This document shows positions 1 to 6,477 of a DNA stretch of 11,491 nt, in pieces (positions within the stretch are counted from its first letter, which is position 1; each line of letters begins with the position of its first letter). Position numbers and translations under genes: made by a program. The stretch is taken from positions 1-11,491 of the forward strand of contig JAFATP010000026.1 in assembly GCA_019243895.1 (NCBI GenBank), written 5' to 3'. The notes under the pieces were generated by a model. It was not told the origin of the DNA. It ran no database searches and saw nothing but the letters and a program-made list of their open reading frames with translations. The stretch comes from Alphaproteobacteria bacterium. GTDB taxonomy: Bacteria > Pseudomonadota > Alphaproteobacteria > Rickettsiales > SXRF01.

Positions 1-46
1 GTTTACACCGAGAGGGTCGGCGGTTCGAGCCCGTCATCGCCCACCA
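1..46 (+). tRNA. tRNA-Val (anticodon UAC), 5' end cut off by window edge
   Basis: The window opens in the anticodon arm of a tRNA. U33 is at position 3 and the anticodon TAC at 4-6, followed by the 3' half of the anticodon stem (9-13) and a 5-nt variable loop. The T arm is complete: stem GGCGG (19-23), loop TTCGAGC (24-30), stem CCGTC (31-35). The 3' acceptor strand is 36-42, the discriminator A is 43 and the encoded CCA is 44-46. The UAC anticodon reads valine codons. The D arm and 5' acceptor strand lie outside the window, so acceptor pairing cannot be checked. Confidence 0.88.
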
Positions 47-143
47 CCCTGGCCTGCGGGTTCGGCTGGCGCAGCCGTACGGTGAACTCGTATGCGAGCG
101 TAGATGGAGAAGGGAGTAAAAGCAGATAAGATTGACTTTATTC

Positions 144-171
144 CTGATTTCTGATTTCTGACTTCAGATTT
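144..171 (+). repeat. Four imperfect tandem heptamers before tRNA-Asp
   Basis: Four adjacent 7-nt units occur: CTGATTT (144-150), CTGATTT (151-157), CTGACTT (158-164) and CAGATTT (165-171). They end 5 nt before the first base of tRNA-Asp. The surrounding spacer (47-176) has no gene. It holds a 6-bp hairpin CGGCTG/CAGCCG at 63-77 with a 3-nt loop and no T tract, and a TTGACT hexamer at 132-137 that could be a -35 element, but no convincing -10 follows at normal spacing. The array therefore sits where a tRNA promoter or 5' leader would be. Its role is unknown. Confidence 0.6.
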
Positions 172-176
172 CTTGC

Positions 177-253
177 GCGGGTGTAGCTCAGTTGGTTAGA
201 GCGCGGGCCTGTCACGCCCGAGGTCGCGGGTTCGAGCCCCGTCACTCGCGCCA
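177..253 (+). tRNA. tRNA-Asp (anticodon GUC)
   Basis: A complete 77-nt cloverleaf. The 5' acceptor strand GCGGGTG (177-183) pairs with CACTCGC (243-249), with one G-T pair. It is followed by TAGCTCAGTTGGTTAGAGC for the D arm, the anticodon stem CGGGC/GCCCG around loop CTGTCAC with anticodon GTC, and a T arm with loop TTCGAGC (231-237). The discriminator is G (250), the known identity base for tRNA-Asp, and CCA is encoded at 251-253. It decodes aspartate codons. It lies 130 bp after tRNA-Val and may share a transcript with it. Confidence 0.97.
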
Positions 254-320
254 TTATGCGCCACTCGAATTTTCTTTCGGATCAACCTCAACTTGCTCTC
301 CTAAAGAATAGGGAATTTAT

Positions 321-348
321 TTGCGGCGCATGGAGTGCGTGCTATAGT
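321..348 (+). promoter_or_regulatory. Candidate extended -10 promoter for the nuo operon (leaderless start)
   Basis: A -35-like TTGCGG (321-326) and a -10 TATAGT (343-348) are separated by 16 bp. The -10 is preceded by TGC (340-342), giving an extended TGn -10. Only six bases (349-354) separate the -10 from the nuoA ATG at 355, so the predicted transcription start falls on or next to the A of the ATG. No Shine-Dalgarno sequence lies at a useful distance from 355. This fits a leaderless nuoA transcript. Promoter calling by eye is uncertain, and an upstream promoter, or read-through from the tRNA genes, could also contribute. Confidence 0.5.
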
Positions 349-354
349 CCGCGC

Positions 355-723
355 ATGATCCAGTCCGTCGCCGCTTCCTATTTCCCTATTTTAGTCTTTC
401 TCGTCATTGCCTTCGGCCTCTCGCTGGTGATGATTCTCCTGCCGATGGCCATCGCCCGCAACCGGCCTGATACTGAAAAGCTTTCTCCTTATGAATGCGG
501 TTTCGAGCCGTTCGGCGACGCGCGGGGCACGTTTGACGTGCGGTTTTACCTGGTGGCGATCCTCTTTATTATCTTCGACCTGGAGGTGGCGTTTCTTTTT
601 CCGTGGGCGGTGGCGCTGGGCGATATTGGCCTTTTCGGTTTCTGGTCGATGATGCTGTTTCTGGCCGTGCTTACCATCGGCTTTATTTATGAGTGGAAAA
701 AGGGAGCGCTGGAGTGGGAATGA
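355..723 (+). CDS. nuoA: NADH-quinone oxidoreductase subunit A (NuoA, ND3 family)
   Basis: NuoA is a small membrane-arm subunit of complex I in the inner membrane, next to NuoH and NuoJ at the junction with the quinone site. The 122-residue product has three hydrophobic segments at about 9-31, 64-84 and 90-113. It shows the ND3 loop motif SPYECGF with Cys48 and the second-helix motif [12 protein letters not shown] with acidic residues Asp75 and Glu77, as in the family. The frame is open upstream to an ATG at 256, but those 33 extra residues are not hydrophobic and do not resemble NuoA, and 122 residues is the usual alphaproteobacterial length, so I start at 355. The stop overlaps the nuoB start (ATGA), suggesting translational coupling. 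No Shine-Dalgarno precedes the ATG; see the promoter entry. Confidence 0.95.
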   Translation: MIQSVAASYFPILVFLVIAFGLSLVMILLPMAIARNRPDTEKLSPYECGFEPFGDARGTFDVRFYLVAILFIIFDLEVAFLFPWAVALGDIGLFGFWSMMLFLAVLTIGFIYEWKKGALEWE

Positions 724-1250
724 TAAGTGAAGCGGGGGTTGCCGGGCCGGTCAGCGACGACGTAGTGCTGCAGCGCGCCTTCGACACGATGACCGATAAA
801 GGGTTTGTCGTCGCCTCGCTGGACAAGCTGGTGAACTGGGCGCGTTCGGGAAGCCTGTGGCCGATGACGTTCGGCCTGGCGTGCTGCGCGGTGGAGATGA
901 TGCAGGCCGCCGCCAGCCGCTATGATATGGACCGGTTCGGCGTGGTGTTCCGCCCGAGCCCGCGCCAGGCGGATGTGATGATCGTCGCCGGCACGCTGTG
1001 CAATAAAATGGCTCCGGCGCTGCGCAAGGTGTATGACCAGATGGCGGAGCCGCGCTACGTCATTTCCATGGGCTCCTGCGCCAACGGCGGCGGGTATTAT
1101 CATTATTCCTATTCGGTGGTGCGCGGCTGCGACCGCATCGTGCCGGTGGATGTCTACGTTCCGGGCTGCCCGCCCACCGCCGAGGCCCTCATGTATGGCA
1201 TTCTGCAATTGCAGAAGAAAATCCGCAGAACGGGGACGATCATCCGATGA
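720..1250 (+). CDS. nuoB: NADH-quinone oxidoreductase subunit B (NuoB, PSST family)
   Basis: NuoB holds cluster N2, the [4Fe-4S] centre that hands electrons to quinone, at its interface with NuoD in the Q module. The 176-residue product has the four expected ligands: the tandem pair Cys55-Cys56 in [11 protein letters not shown], Cys120 in [11 protein letters not shown] and Cys150 in [11 protein letters not shown]. The start is taken at 720 because its ATG overlaps the nuoA stop as ATGA and follows GGAGTGGGA closely. The in-frame ATG at 693 lies inside nuoA and would add nine residues without family support. The C-terminus runs into nuoC with another overlap at 1247-1250. The N-terminal 20 residues are variable, as is normal for this subunit. 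Confidence 0.97.
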   Translation: MISEAGVAGPVSDDVVLQRAFDTMTDKGFVVASLDKLVNWARSGSLWPMTFGLACCAVEMMQAAASRYDMDRFGVVFRPSPRQADVMIVAGTLCNKMAPALRKVYDQMAEPRYVISMGSCANGGGYYHYSYSVVRGCDRIVPVDVYVPGCPPTAEALMYGILQLQKKIRRTGTIIR

Positions 1251-1909
1251 CCGCCGTCGTTCCATCCGCTCCCGGCATCGCGCCCTGGGCGCCCGTCAAC
1301 ACCCAGCTCGCGGAATACGGGGCGGCGCTCGCCAAGCGTCAGCCGGACGCCGTGACTCTGCGTGAAATTATCCACGGCGAGCTGATCCTGCACACAGATC
1401 ATGCACATATCGTTTCGCTGCTCACTTTTCTGCGCGATGATGCGGAATGCCGGTTCACGCAATTGCTGGATATCTGCGCGGTGGATTTCCCGGCGCGGCC
1501 GCAACGCTTTGAAATCGTCTATAATCTCCTCAGTCTGAAGCACAACCGCCGCGTCCGCGTCAAGCTGGCTACGGATGAGGCGACCCCGGTGCCCTCCGCC
1601 ATCGCCGTATTCGCTTCCGCCGTCTGGTTCGAGCGCGAGGTGTGGGATATGTATGGCGTGTTGTTCTCCGGCCATCCCGATCTGCGCCGCATCCTCACCG
1701 ATTATGGTTTTGACGGCCACCCGCAACGCCGCGACTTCCCGCTGACCGGCTATGTGGAGATGCGGTACGACGTGGAGCAGAAGCGCGTGATTTATGAGCC
1801 GGTGCAGCTCAACCAGGCCTATCGCCGCTTCGATTTTTCCAGCCCGTGGGAAGGGCCGGAATATTTAAGGCAACTTCCGGGTGATGAGAAAGCCTCCAGT
1901 ACTTCCTGA
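1247..1909 (+). CDS. nuoC: NADH-quinone oxidoreductase subunit C (NuoC, 30 kDa family)
   Basis: NuoC is a cofactor-free structural subunit of the Q module that packs against NuoD and NuoI on the cytoplasmic side of the membrane. The 220-residue product has the 30-kDa subunit signature [20 protein letters not shown] at about 126-145, then [22 protein letters not shown] (residues 146-167, family C-terminal motif). The length matches a standalone alphaproteobacterial NuoC rather than the NuoCD fusion of E. coli. The ATG lies inside the nuoB stop region (ATGA), so translation is probably coupled. The stop TGA at 1907-1909 is part of a TGAGG that probably serves as the ribosome binding site of the next gene. 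Confidence 0.96.
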   Translation: MTAVVPSAPGIAPWAPVNTQLAEYGAALAKRQPDAVTLREIIHGELILHTDHAHIVSLLTFLRDDAECRFTQLLDICAVDFPARPQRFEIVYNLLSLKHNRRVRVKLATDEATPVPSAIAVFASAVWFEREVWDMYGVLFSGHPDLRRILTDYGFDGHPQRRDFPLTGYVEMRYDVEQKRVIYEPVQLNQAYRRFDFSSPWEGPEYLRQLPGDEKASSTS

Positions 1910-1918
1910 GGCACGCGC

Positions 1919-2413
1919 ATGACCGTCACCATCCGCACCGCTACCTCCGGCGACTTCCCGGCAATTTATACGCTCTTTCAGCAAACGCTGCACGAAGGCA
2001 GCACCTATTCCTACACGCCGGAGGAAATGACGCGCGCCCGCAGCCGCCGCTATTGGCTGACGGCGCCGGAAACGCACTGTTTCGTCATGCTGGATAATGG
2101 CCAGTTCGCCGGCGTCTGCGCCATCCGGCCCAACCGCACGGGACGGGCGCGGCACGTGGCCAACGCTTCGTTCATCGTGCATCCGGAGCATCGCGGCAGG
2201 GGTGTGGGGCGCGCCATGGGCCTGCACGTGCTGGAGAAGGCGAAACAGCTGAGCTATGCGGCGATCCAATTTAATTTCGTCGTCAGTGCCAACGGCGCAG
2301 CGGTGAGGTTATGGCAGTCACTGGGATTCGAGATCGTCGGTACCTTGCCCAAGGGCTTCGATCATGCTACGCTCGGGCGGGTTGACGTCTATATTATGCA
2401 CCGGTTTTTATAG
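1919..2413 (+). CDS. GNAT-family N-acetyltransferase inside the nuo operon
   Basis: The 164-residue product is a soluble, cytoplasmic GNAT acyltransferase that would transfer an acyl group, usually from acetyl-CoA, to an amine. The acetyl-CoA pyrophosphate loop is visible as HPEHRGRGVGRAM (88-100), of the R/Q-x-x-G-x-G/A type. The C-terminal part NGAAVRLWQSLGFEIVGTLP (125-144) is the usual motif B region. The overall pattern resembles the YncA/COG1247-like group with QFNFVVSAN before motif B. The substrate cannot be read from sequence. TGAGG at 1907-1911, overlapping the nuoC stop, lies 7 nt before the ATG. It is 9 bp behind nuoC and 10 bp ahead of the next gene, so it should be co-transcribed with nuo. 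A role in acetylating complex I is conceivable but unsupported. Confidence 0.9.
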   Translation: MTVTIRTATSGDFPAIYTLFQQTLHEGSTYSYTPEEMTRARSRRYWLTAPETHCFVMLDNGQFAGVCAIRPNRTGRARHVANASFIVHPEHRGRGVGRAMGLHVLEKAKQLSYAAIQFNFVVSANGAAVRLWQSLGFEIVGTLPKGFDHATLGRVDVYIMHRFL

Positions 2414-2423
2414 AGAAAAAGAC

Positions 2424-2627
2424 ATGGCTTTTTGGACCAGCAAAACACCGGCGGTGCCAGAAGAATTGCGCGAAATCGCCAAACGCATTGCACGGCGCTA
2501 TTCGCGCTCGCAACATTATCTGAGATACACCAGAAAATTTTTATCCGATCTTGAGAATGATGTGTATGATCTCCGGATAGGATTACAAGAACAGATGCAG
2601 CAATCTCCTAAAGGATACAAAGCTTAA
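2424..2627 (+). CDS. Small hypothetical protein, 67 aa
   Basis: I do not recognise this protein. The 67-residue product begins [14 protein letters not shown] and then appears to be one or two amphipathic helices. The middle (about 15-41) is strongly basic with many Arg, Lys and Tyr ([20 protein letters not shown]), and the rest is more acidic and Gln-rich ([20 protein letters not shown]). No signal peptide, membrane segment or cysteine is seen. The ATG at 2424 is preferred over an in-frame ATG at 2364 that lies within the acetyltransferase gene. Its ribosome site is weak (AGAGA at 2412-2416). It sits 10 bp after the acetyltransferase and 5 bp before nuoD. It is visibly more AT-rich than its neighbours and uses codons they largely avoid (TTA, AGA, ATA), which hints at recent or relaxed origin. 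Coding is likely but not proven. Confidence 0.62.
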   Translation: MAFWTSKTPAVPEELREIAKRIARRYSRSQHYLRYTRKFLSDLENDVYDLRIGLQEQMQQSPKGYKA

Positions 2628-2632
2628 GGGAT

Positions 2633-3817
2633 ATGACTCAGCCCGCCGTTGACTTGAAAAACCTCACCATCAATTTCGGCCCGCAACATCCTGCGGCGCA
2701 CGGCGTTCTGCGCCTGGTGCTGGAAATGGACGGGGAGGTGGTAGAGCGCGCCGATCCGCATATCGGCCTGTTGCACCGCGGCACGGAGAAGCTGATCGAG
2801 CATAAGACATATCTGCAGGCGCTGCCTTATTTCGACCGGCTGGATTATGTCTCGCCGATGAACCAGGAACATTGCTTCTCCCTGGCCACGGAGAAGCTGC
2901 TGGGGCTGAAAGTACCGCCGCGCGCCAGCCATATCCGCGTGATGTTCCTGGAGCTGACGCGCATTCTCAATCATACGCTGGCCATCACCACCAACGCGCT
3001 GGACGTCGGCGCCATGACGCCGATGTTGTGGATGTTCGAGGAGCGGGAGAAAATCCTGGCGTTTTACGAGCAGGCCTCCGGCGCGCGCTTCCATGCGGCA
3101 TATATCCGTCCCGGCGGCGTGCACCAGGACATTCCTGAGGGCATGCTGGAAGAGGTGATGGCGTTCTGCGACGGCTTCGGAAAAATCATTGACGACGTGG
3201 ATTACCTGCTCACCGAAAACCGCATCTGGAAGCAGCGCACGGTGGATATCGGCGTGGTGACGGCGGAGGAGGCGCAGGCGTGGGGCTTTTCCGGGCCGAT
3301 GCTGCGCGGCTCCGGCATCCCGTGGGATTTGCGGAAGTCTCAGCCGTACGAGATATATGACCAGCTGGAATTCGATATTCCCATCGGCAAGAACGGCGAT
3401 TGCTGGGATCGCTACCTGGTGCGCATGGAGGAGATGCGGCAGTCGCTCCGCATCATCCGGCAAGTGGTGCAGCGCATGCCGGAAGGACCGGTGGTGGCCG
3501 ATGACCCGACCGTGGTGCCGCCGCGCCGCGACGTGATGAAAACATCAATGGAAGCGCTTATCAACCATTTCAAATTATACACGGAAGGCTATCATGTGCC
3601 CGCCGGGGAAACCTATACGGCAGTGGAAGCGCCGAAAGGCGAGTTCGGAGTGTATCTGGTGGCGGACGGCTCCAACCGGCCATACCGGTGCAAGATCCGT
3701 GCGCCGGGGTTCGCCCATTTGCAGGCGCTGGATTTCATGAGCAAGGGGCATCTGCTGGCGGACCTGGTGACCATTATCGGCACCATGGATATTGTATTTG
3801 GGGAGATCGATCGATGA
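2633..3817 (+). CDS. nuoD: NADH-quinone oxidoreductase subunit D (NuoD, 49 kDa family)
   Basis: NuoD forms the quinone-binding pocket of complex I together with NuoB; the fold is related to the large subunit of [NiFe] hydrogenases without the metal site. The 394-residue product has the N-terminal [14 protein letters not shown] with His23, and DRLDYVSPM with Tyr72. By spacing these match the quinone head-group residues His38 and Tyr87 of the Thermus enzyme. Further family motifs are [28 protein letters not shown], and the C-terminal [17 protein letters not shown] with terminal DIVFGEIDR, so the gene is complete. AAGGG lies just before the ATG. Its stop overlaps the start of the next gene (ATGA at 3814-3817). 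Confidence 0.98.
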   Translation: MTQPAVDLKNLTINFGPQHPAAHGVLRLVLEMDGEVVERADPHIGLLHRGTEKLIEHKTYLQALPYFDRLDYVSPMNQEHCFSLATEKLLGLKVPPRASHIRVMFLELTRILNHTLAITTNALDVGAMTPMLWMFEEREKILAFYEQASGARFHAAYIRPGGVHQDIPEGMLEEVMAFCDGFGKIIDDVDYLLTENRIWKQRTVDIGVVTAEEAQAWGFSGPMLRGSGIPWDLRKSQPYEIYDQLEFDIPIGKNGDCWDRYLVRMEEMRQSLRIIRQVVQRMPEGPVVADDPTVVPPRRDVMKTSMEALINHFKLYTEGYHVPAGETYTAVEAPKGEFGVYLVADGSNRPYRCKIRAPGFAHLQALDFMSKGHLLADLVTIIGTMDIVFGEIDR

Positions 3818-4377
3818 AACCAATATGGGCAGTGATTGCGGCGATAAGTGCGGTAATGGCAATGACGGCGGCGGCGGCGCGCGCCAACGTGCCGCCGCCT
3901 CTTCCGAATACGCGCCCCTGCGTGGCCGCCGATGTGCAAGGAACATGGAGATGGGCGCTGTTCGAGCAGCCGGAAAGCCCAAGGTTTGCCCAGTTCCAGG
4001 CAAATCGCTTTCATTACGCGTATTTCGATAAGGATCAAATCGCGGTGGAGCTGGATTCGAAGACGCCTTATACAGACCCCAATGTGCTTCAAGACGCCAT
4101 GCGCGAGCAATATAAGACGCAAATGGAGCAATTCATTCTTACCAAGGACGGTGTGATTTACCTGTATGCCCACCGCAAGCCGATCGGCGGTTATTACTGC
4201 CAGATCGTCACGGAGAACAAACCGGGATACAGGGTCGGGCACATGCTGTGGCGCACCTCCGAGCAAAACGGCAAGGTGCAGATCGTGCGGCACTTCGTGA
4301 AAGCGGTGTTCGGTCCTCCGCCGGGACAAACGCCGCCTAAACCCGCGCAACCCGCGCCGCCACCCAATAGCAAATAA
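3814..4377 (+). CDS. Exported hypothetical protein, 187 aa, between nuoD and nuoE
   Basis: I do not recognise a family. The 187-residue product opens with a clear Sec signal peptide: MKP, a hydrophobic alanine-rich core (4-22) and a likely cleavage site ARA|N after residue 24. No lipobox cysteine is present, so the mature protein would be a soluble periplasmic (or secreted) one. The mature part holds GTWRWALFE (43-51), which recalls the G-x-W of lipocalin-like barrels, and alternating strand-like segments. There are two cysteines, Cys36 and Cys129, that could form a disulfide, and a proline-rich tail from about residue 168 ([17 protein letters not shown]). The start at 3814 overlaps the nuoD stop and gives the signal peptide directly; an upstream in-frame ATG at 3688 would bury it. 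It is 13 bp ahead of nuoE. Co-expression with complex I is implied; the function is unknown. Confidence 0.85.
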   Translation: MKPIWAVIAAISAVMAMTAAAARANVPPPLPNTRPCVAADVQGTWRWALFEQPESPRFAQFQANRFHYAYFDKDQIAVELDSKTPYTDPNVLQDAMREQYKTQMEQFILTKDGVIYLYAHRKPIGGYYCQIVTENKPGYRVGHMLWRTSEQNGKVQIVRHFVKAVFGPPPGQTPPKPAQPAPPPNSK

Positions 4378-4390
4378 AGCCGGAGCCCGC

Positions 4391-4990
4391 ATGACCGCCA
4401 AAATCACCGCCCTTCGGGTTCCGCAACCGGAGAGCTTCACATTTCTGCCGGAGAGTATTCAGCAGGCGCAGGCCATCATCGCCCGTTATCCGCAGGGCAT
4501 GCAGCAGAGCGCGCTCATGCCGCTCTTAAGCCTTGCGCAGGCGCAATGCGGCAACTGGCTGCCAAAGGCGGCGATGGATTACGTGGCGGCCATGCTGAAC
4601 ATGCCGCCGGTGCGCGTCTATGAGGTGGCGAGCTTTTATACGATGTATAACCTGGAGCCGGTGGGAAAGCATGTGATCGAGGTGTGCACCACCACGCCGT
4701 GCTGGCTTTCCGGGTCGGAAGCCATTGTGCAGGCCTGTGAGAAGCGCCTCGGCATCACGCTGGGGGAGACCACCGCGGACGGGGAATTCACGCTGCGGGA
4801 GGTAGAATGCCTTGGCGCGTGCGTGAACGCGCCGATGGCGCAGGTCATTTCCTCTCCCCGCGGCACGCAATATTTTTACGAAGACCTCACACCCGAGCGC
4901 ATCACCGGCGTGATCGATGCTTTCACGGAAGGGCGGCAGCCGAAGCCCGGCCCGCAGAGCGGGCGGAAAAGCAGCGAGCCGGCAACGTAG
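4391..4990 (+). CDS. nuoE: NADH-quinone oxidoreductase subunit E (NuoE, 24 kDa family)
   Basis: NuoE carries the [2Fe-2S] cluster N1a in the NADH-oxidising module beside NuoF. The 199-residue product has the thioredoxin-like ferredoxin ligands Cys99 and Cys104 (CTTTPC) and Cys140 and Cys144 (CLGAC). It also has the helical N-terminal part with RVYEVASFYTMYNLEPVG that precedes them in this family. The tail after about 175 (GRQPKPGPQSGRKSSEPAT) is polar and probably disordered, making the protein longer than the E. coli form; such tails are common in alphaproteobacteria. GGAG at 4382-4385 lies 5 nt before the ATG, a good ribosome site. Unlike most genes here it is followed by a long gap, with a hairpin overlapping its stop. 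Confidence 0.97.
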   Translation: MTAKITALRVPQPESFTFLPESIQQAQAIIARYPQGMQQSALMPLLSLAQAQCGNWLPKAAMDYVAAMLNMPPVRVYEVASFYTMYNLEPVGKHVIEVCTTTPCWLSGSEAIVQACEKRLGITLGETTADGEFTLREVECLGACVNAPMAQVISSPRGTQYFYEDLTPERITGVIDAFTEGRQPKPGPQSGRKSSEPAT

Positions 4991-5003
4991 CACCCGGCTT
5001 TTT
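4977..5003 (+). terminator. Terminator-like hairpin at the end of nuoE
   Basis: AGCCGG (4977-4982) can pair with CCGGCT (4994-4999), giving a 6-bp GC-rich stem with an 11-nt loop, followed directly by a run of five T (4999-5003) and then CTT. The nuoE stop codon lies in the loop, so translating ribosomes would disturb folding. This could give partial termination between nuoE and nuoF and tune subunit levels. The loop is long and the T run short, so it would be weak. The rest of the gap to nuoF (5004-5147) has an isolated TTGACG (5049-5054) and an AT-rich patch near 5078-5100, but no -10 at normal spacing that I would accept. Confidence 0.35.
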
Positions 5004-5137
5004 CTTACTCAAGCATCGTAGCGCATTTTGCTAGCCCGTCGGCAACGGTTGACGTTGGCGGACTTATCCGCTTGCACTTAATTATTCAGTATGACAATTT
5101 TGGTATGCCTCTTCGCGTTGCACGGCGGAGGAGGCGA

Positions 5138-5161
5138 ATGAGGAGCCATGCTTCAGGATAA
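5138..5161 (+). other. Possible 7-codon leader ORF overlapping the nuoF start
   Basis: ATG at 5138 opens a reading frame MRSHASG ending at TAA 5159-5161, in a different frame from nuoF and overlapping its start. The strong purine run GGAGGAGG (5127-5134) lies closer to the optimum for this ATG than for the nuoF ATG at 5148, which has its own AGGAG only 2 nt upstream. It may simply be chance. If translated, it could feed ribosomes to nuoF by termination-reinitiation. Confidence 0.2.
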
Positions 5162-6428
5162 AGACCGCATCTTCACCAACCTCTACGGATTCGACGACTG
5201 GCGACTCGCCGGCGCGAAGGCGCGCGGCGACTGGGATAATATCAAGGGCCTGCTGGCCAAAGACCAGGATGCCATCATCGAGGAAGTGAAAGCATCCGGC
5301 TTGCGCGGCCGCGGCGGGGCGGGGTTTTCCACCGGCACCAAATGGTCGTTCATGCCGAAAAAATCCGACGGCAGGCCGTCTTACCTGGTGGTCAACGCCG
5401 ATGAAGGCGAGCCGGGAACCTGCAAAGACCGCGACATCATGCGGCACGAGCCGCACAAGCTGATCGAAGGCTGCCTGATCGGCGGTTTCGCCATGCGCGC
5501 GGTGGCCGCTTATATTTATATCCGCGGCGAATTCTGGGATGAGGCGAACCGGCTGGAATACGCCATCGGCGAGGCGTATGACGCCGGGCTTCTGGGCAAA
5601 AACGCCTGCGGCTCCGGCTATGACTTCGATATTTACGTGCACCGCGGCGCCGGCGCCTATATCTGCGGCGAGGAAACGGCGCTCATCGAGTCGCTGGAAG
5701 GAAAAAAGGGCCAACCGCGCCTGAAGCCTCCGTTCCCCGCCGCCGTCGGCGTGTGGGGATGCCCCACCACGGTGAATAACGTGGAGTCCATTGCAGTGGT
5801 GCCCACCATTTTGCGCCGCGGCGCATCGTGGTTTGCGCATCTGGGGCGGCCCAACAATACCGGAACGAAGGTGTTCTGCATCTCCGGCCATGTCAACCGG
5901 CCGTGCAACGTGGAAGAGATGATGGGCATTCCGCTGCGCGAGCTGATCGAGCGTCACGCGCACGGCGTGCGGGGCGGCTGGAACAACCTGCTGGCGGTGA
6001 TTCCCGGCGGCTCCTCGGTGCCGCTGATCCCCAAGGACGTGTGCGACATGGTGCTGATGGATTTCGATTCGCTGAAAGAGGTGAAATCCGGCCTCGGCAC
6101 GGCAGCGGTGATCGTGATGGATAAATCCACCGACATCGTGAAGGCCATCGCGCGGCTTTCCAAGTTTTACATGCACGAATCCTGCGGCCAGTGCACGCCG
6201 TGCCGCGAAGGCACCGGCTGGCTGTGGCGCATGATGGAGCGCATGGTGCGCGGCGAAGCCGAGCGGGAGGAGATCGACGTGATGCTGGACGTGGCGGGCC
6301 GCATCGAGGGGCATACCATCTGCGCGCTGGGCGACGCGGCGGCGTGGCCGGTGCAGGGGCTGGTGCGCCATTTCCGCGGCGAGATCGAGCGCCGTATCGA
6401 TGAATTCACCAGGAAGAAAGCGGCATGA
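5148..6428 (+). CDS. nuoF: NADH-quinone oxidoreductase subunit F (NuoF, 51 kDa family)
   Basis: NuoF is the entry point of complex I: it binds NADH, holds FMN, and passes electrons to [4Fe-4S] cluster N3. The 426-residue product has the glycine-rich FMN/NADH loop [13 protein letters not shown] (54-66), the [15 protein letters not shown] motif (from about residue 84), and [20 protein letters not shown] (about 165-184). The N3 ligands are Cys346, Cys349 and Cys352 ([12 protein letters not shown]) plus Cys392 ([16 protein letters not shown]). All expected features are intact and the length is normal. It starts after an unusual 157 bp gap from nuoE. AGGAG lies 2 nt before the ATG and a stronger GGAGGAGG further upstream. 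Its stop overlaps an ATG (ATGA at 6425) that begins only a short frame. Confidence 0.98.
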   Translation: MLQDKDRIFTNLYGFDDWRLAGAKARGDWDNIKGLLAKDQDAIIEEVKASGLRGRGGAGFSTGTKWSFMPKKSDGRPSYLVVNADEGEPGTCKDRDIMRHEPHKLIEGCLIGGFAMRAVAAYIYIRGEFWDEANRLEYAIGEAYDAGLLGKNACGSGYDFDIYVHRGAGAYICGEETALIESLEGKKGQPRLKPPFPAAVGVWGCPTTVNNVESIAVVPTILRRGASWFAHLGRPNNTGTKVFCISGHVNRPCNVEEMMGIPLRELIERHAHGVRGGWNNLLAVIPGGSSVPLIPKDVCDMVLMDFDSLKEVKSGLGTAAVIVMDKSTDIVKAIARLSKFYMHESCGQCTPCREGTGWLWRMMERMVRGEAEREEIDVMLDVAGRIEGHTICALGDAAAWPVQGLVRHFRGEIERRIDEFTRKKAA

Positions 6429-6475
6429 GTATAAGAACGGGTCTGAAGCCGAAGAATAATTGCAGGGGGTACTAG
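6425..6475 (+). other. Possible 16-codon ORF linking nuoF to the PH-like gene
   Basis: The ATG at 6425 overlaps the nuoF stop in the ATGA arrangement used by the real gene junctions here. It reads [16 protein letters not shown] and stops at TAG 6473-6475, two bases before the ATG of the next gene at 6478. It could be a translated coupling peptide, a remnant of an older gene, or chance. No family is recognisable at this length. Confidence 0.2.
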
Positions 6476-6477
6476 TC

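Noticed and set aside
63..77. Hairpin CGGCTG-gcg-CAGCCG after tRNA-Val, considered as a terminator
   Set aside because: There is no T tract after it, and the next gene is another tRNA that could share the transcript. It may only aid processing.
248..267. GCGCCA repeated at 248-253 and 258-263, with ACTCG at 244-248 and 263-267, at the tRNA-Asp 3' end; considered as an attachment-site scar
   Set aside because: The repeats are only 5-6 bases and there is no integrase or mobile gene in the window. Chance or local slippage explains it.
256..354. Upstream in-frame extension of nuoA
   Set aside because: The 33 added residues do not look like a NuoA N-terminus, the start follows the tRNA-Asp end by two bases, and the start at 355 gives the normal family length.
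6460..6477. TTG start adding six residues to the PH-like protein
   Set aside because: It would place coding sequence across AGGGGG, which is well spaced for the ATG at 6478.
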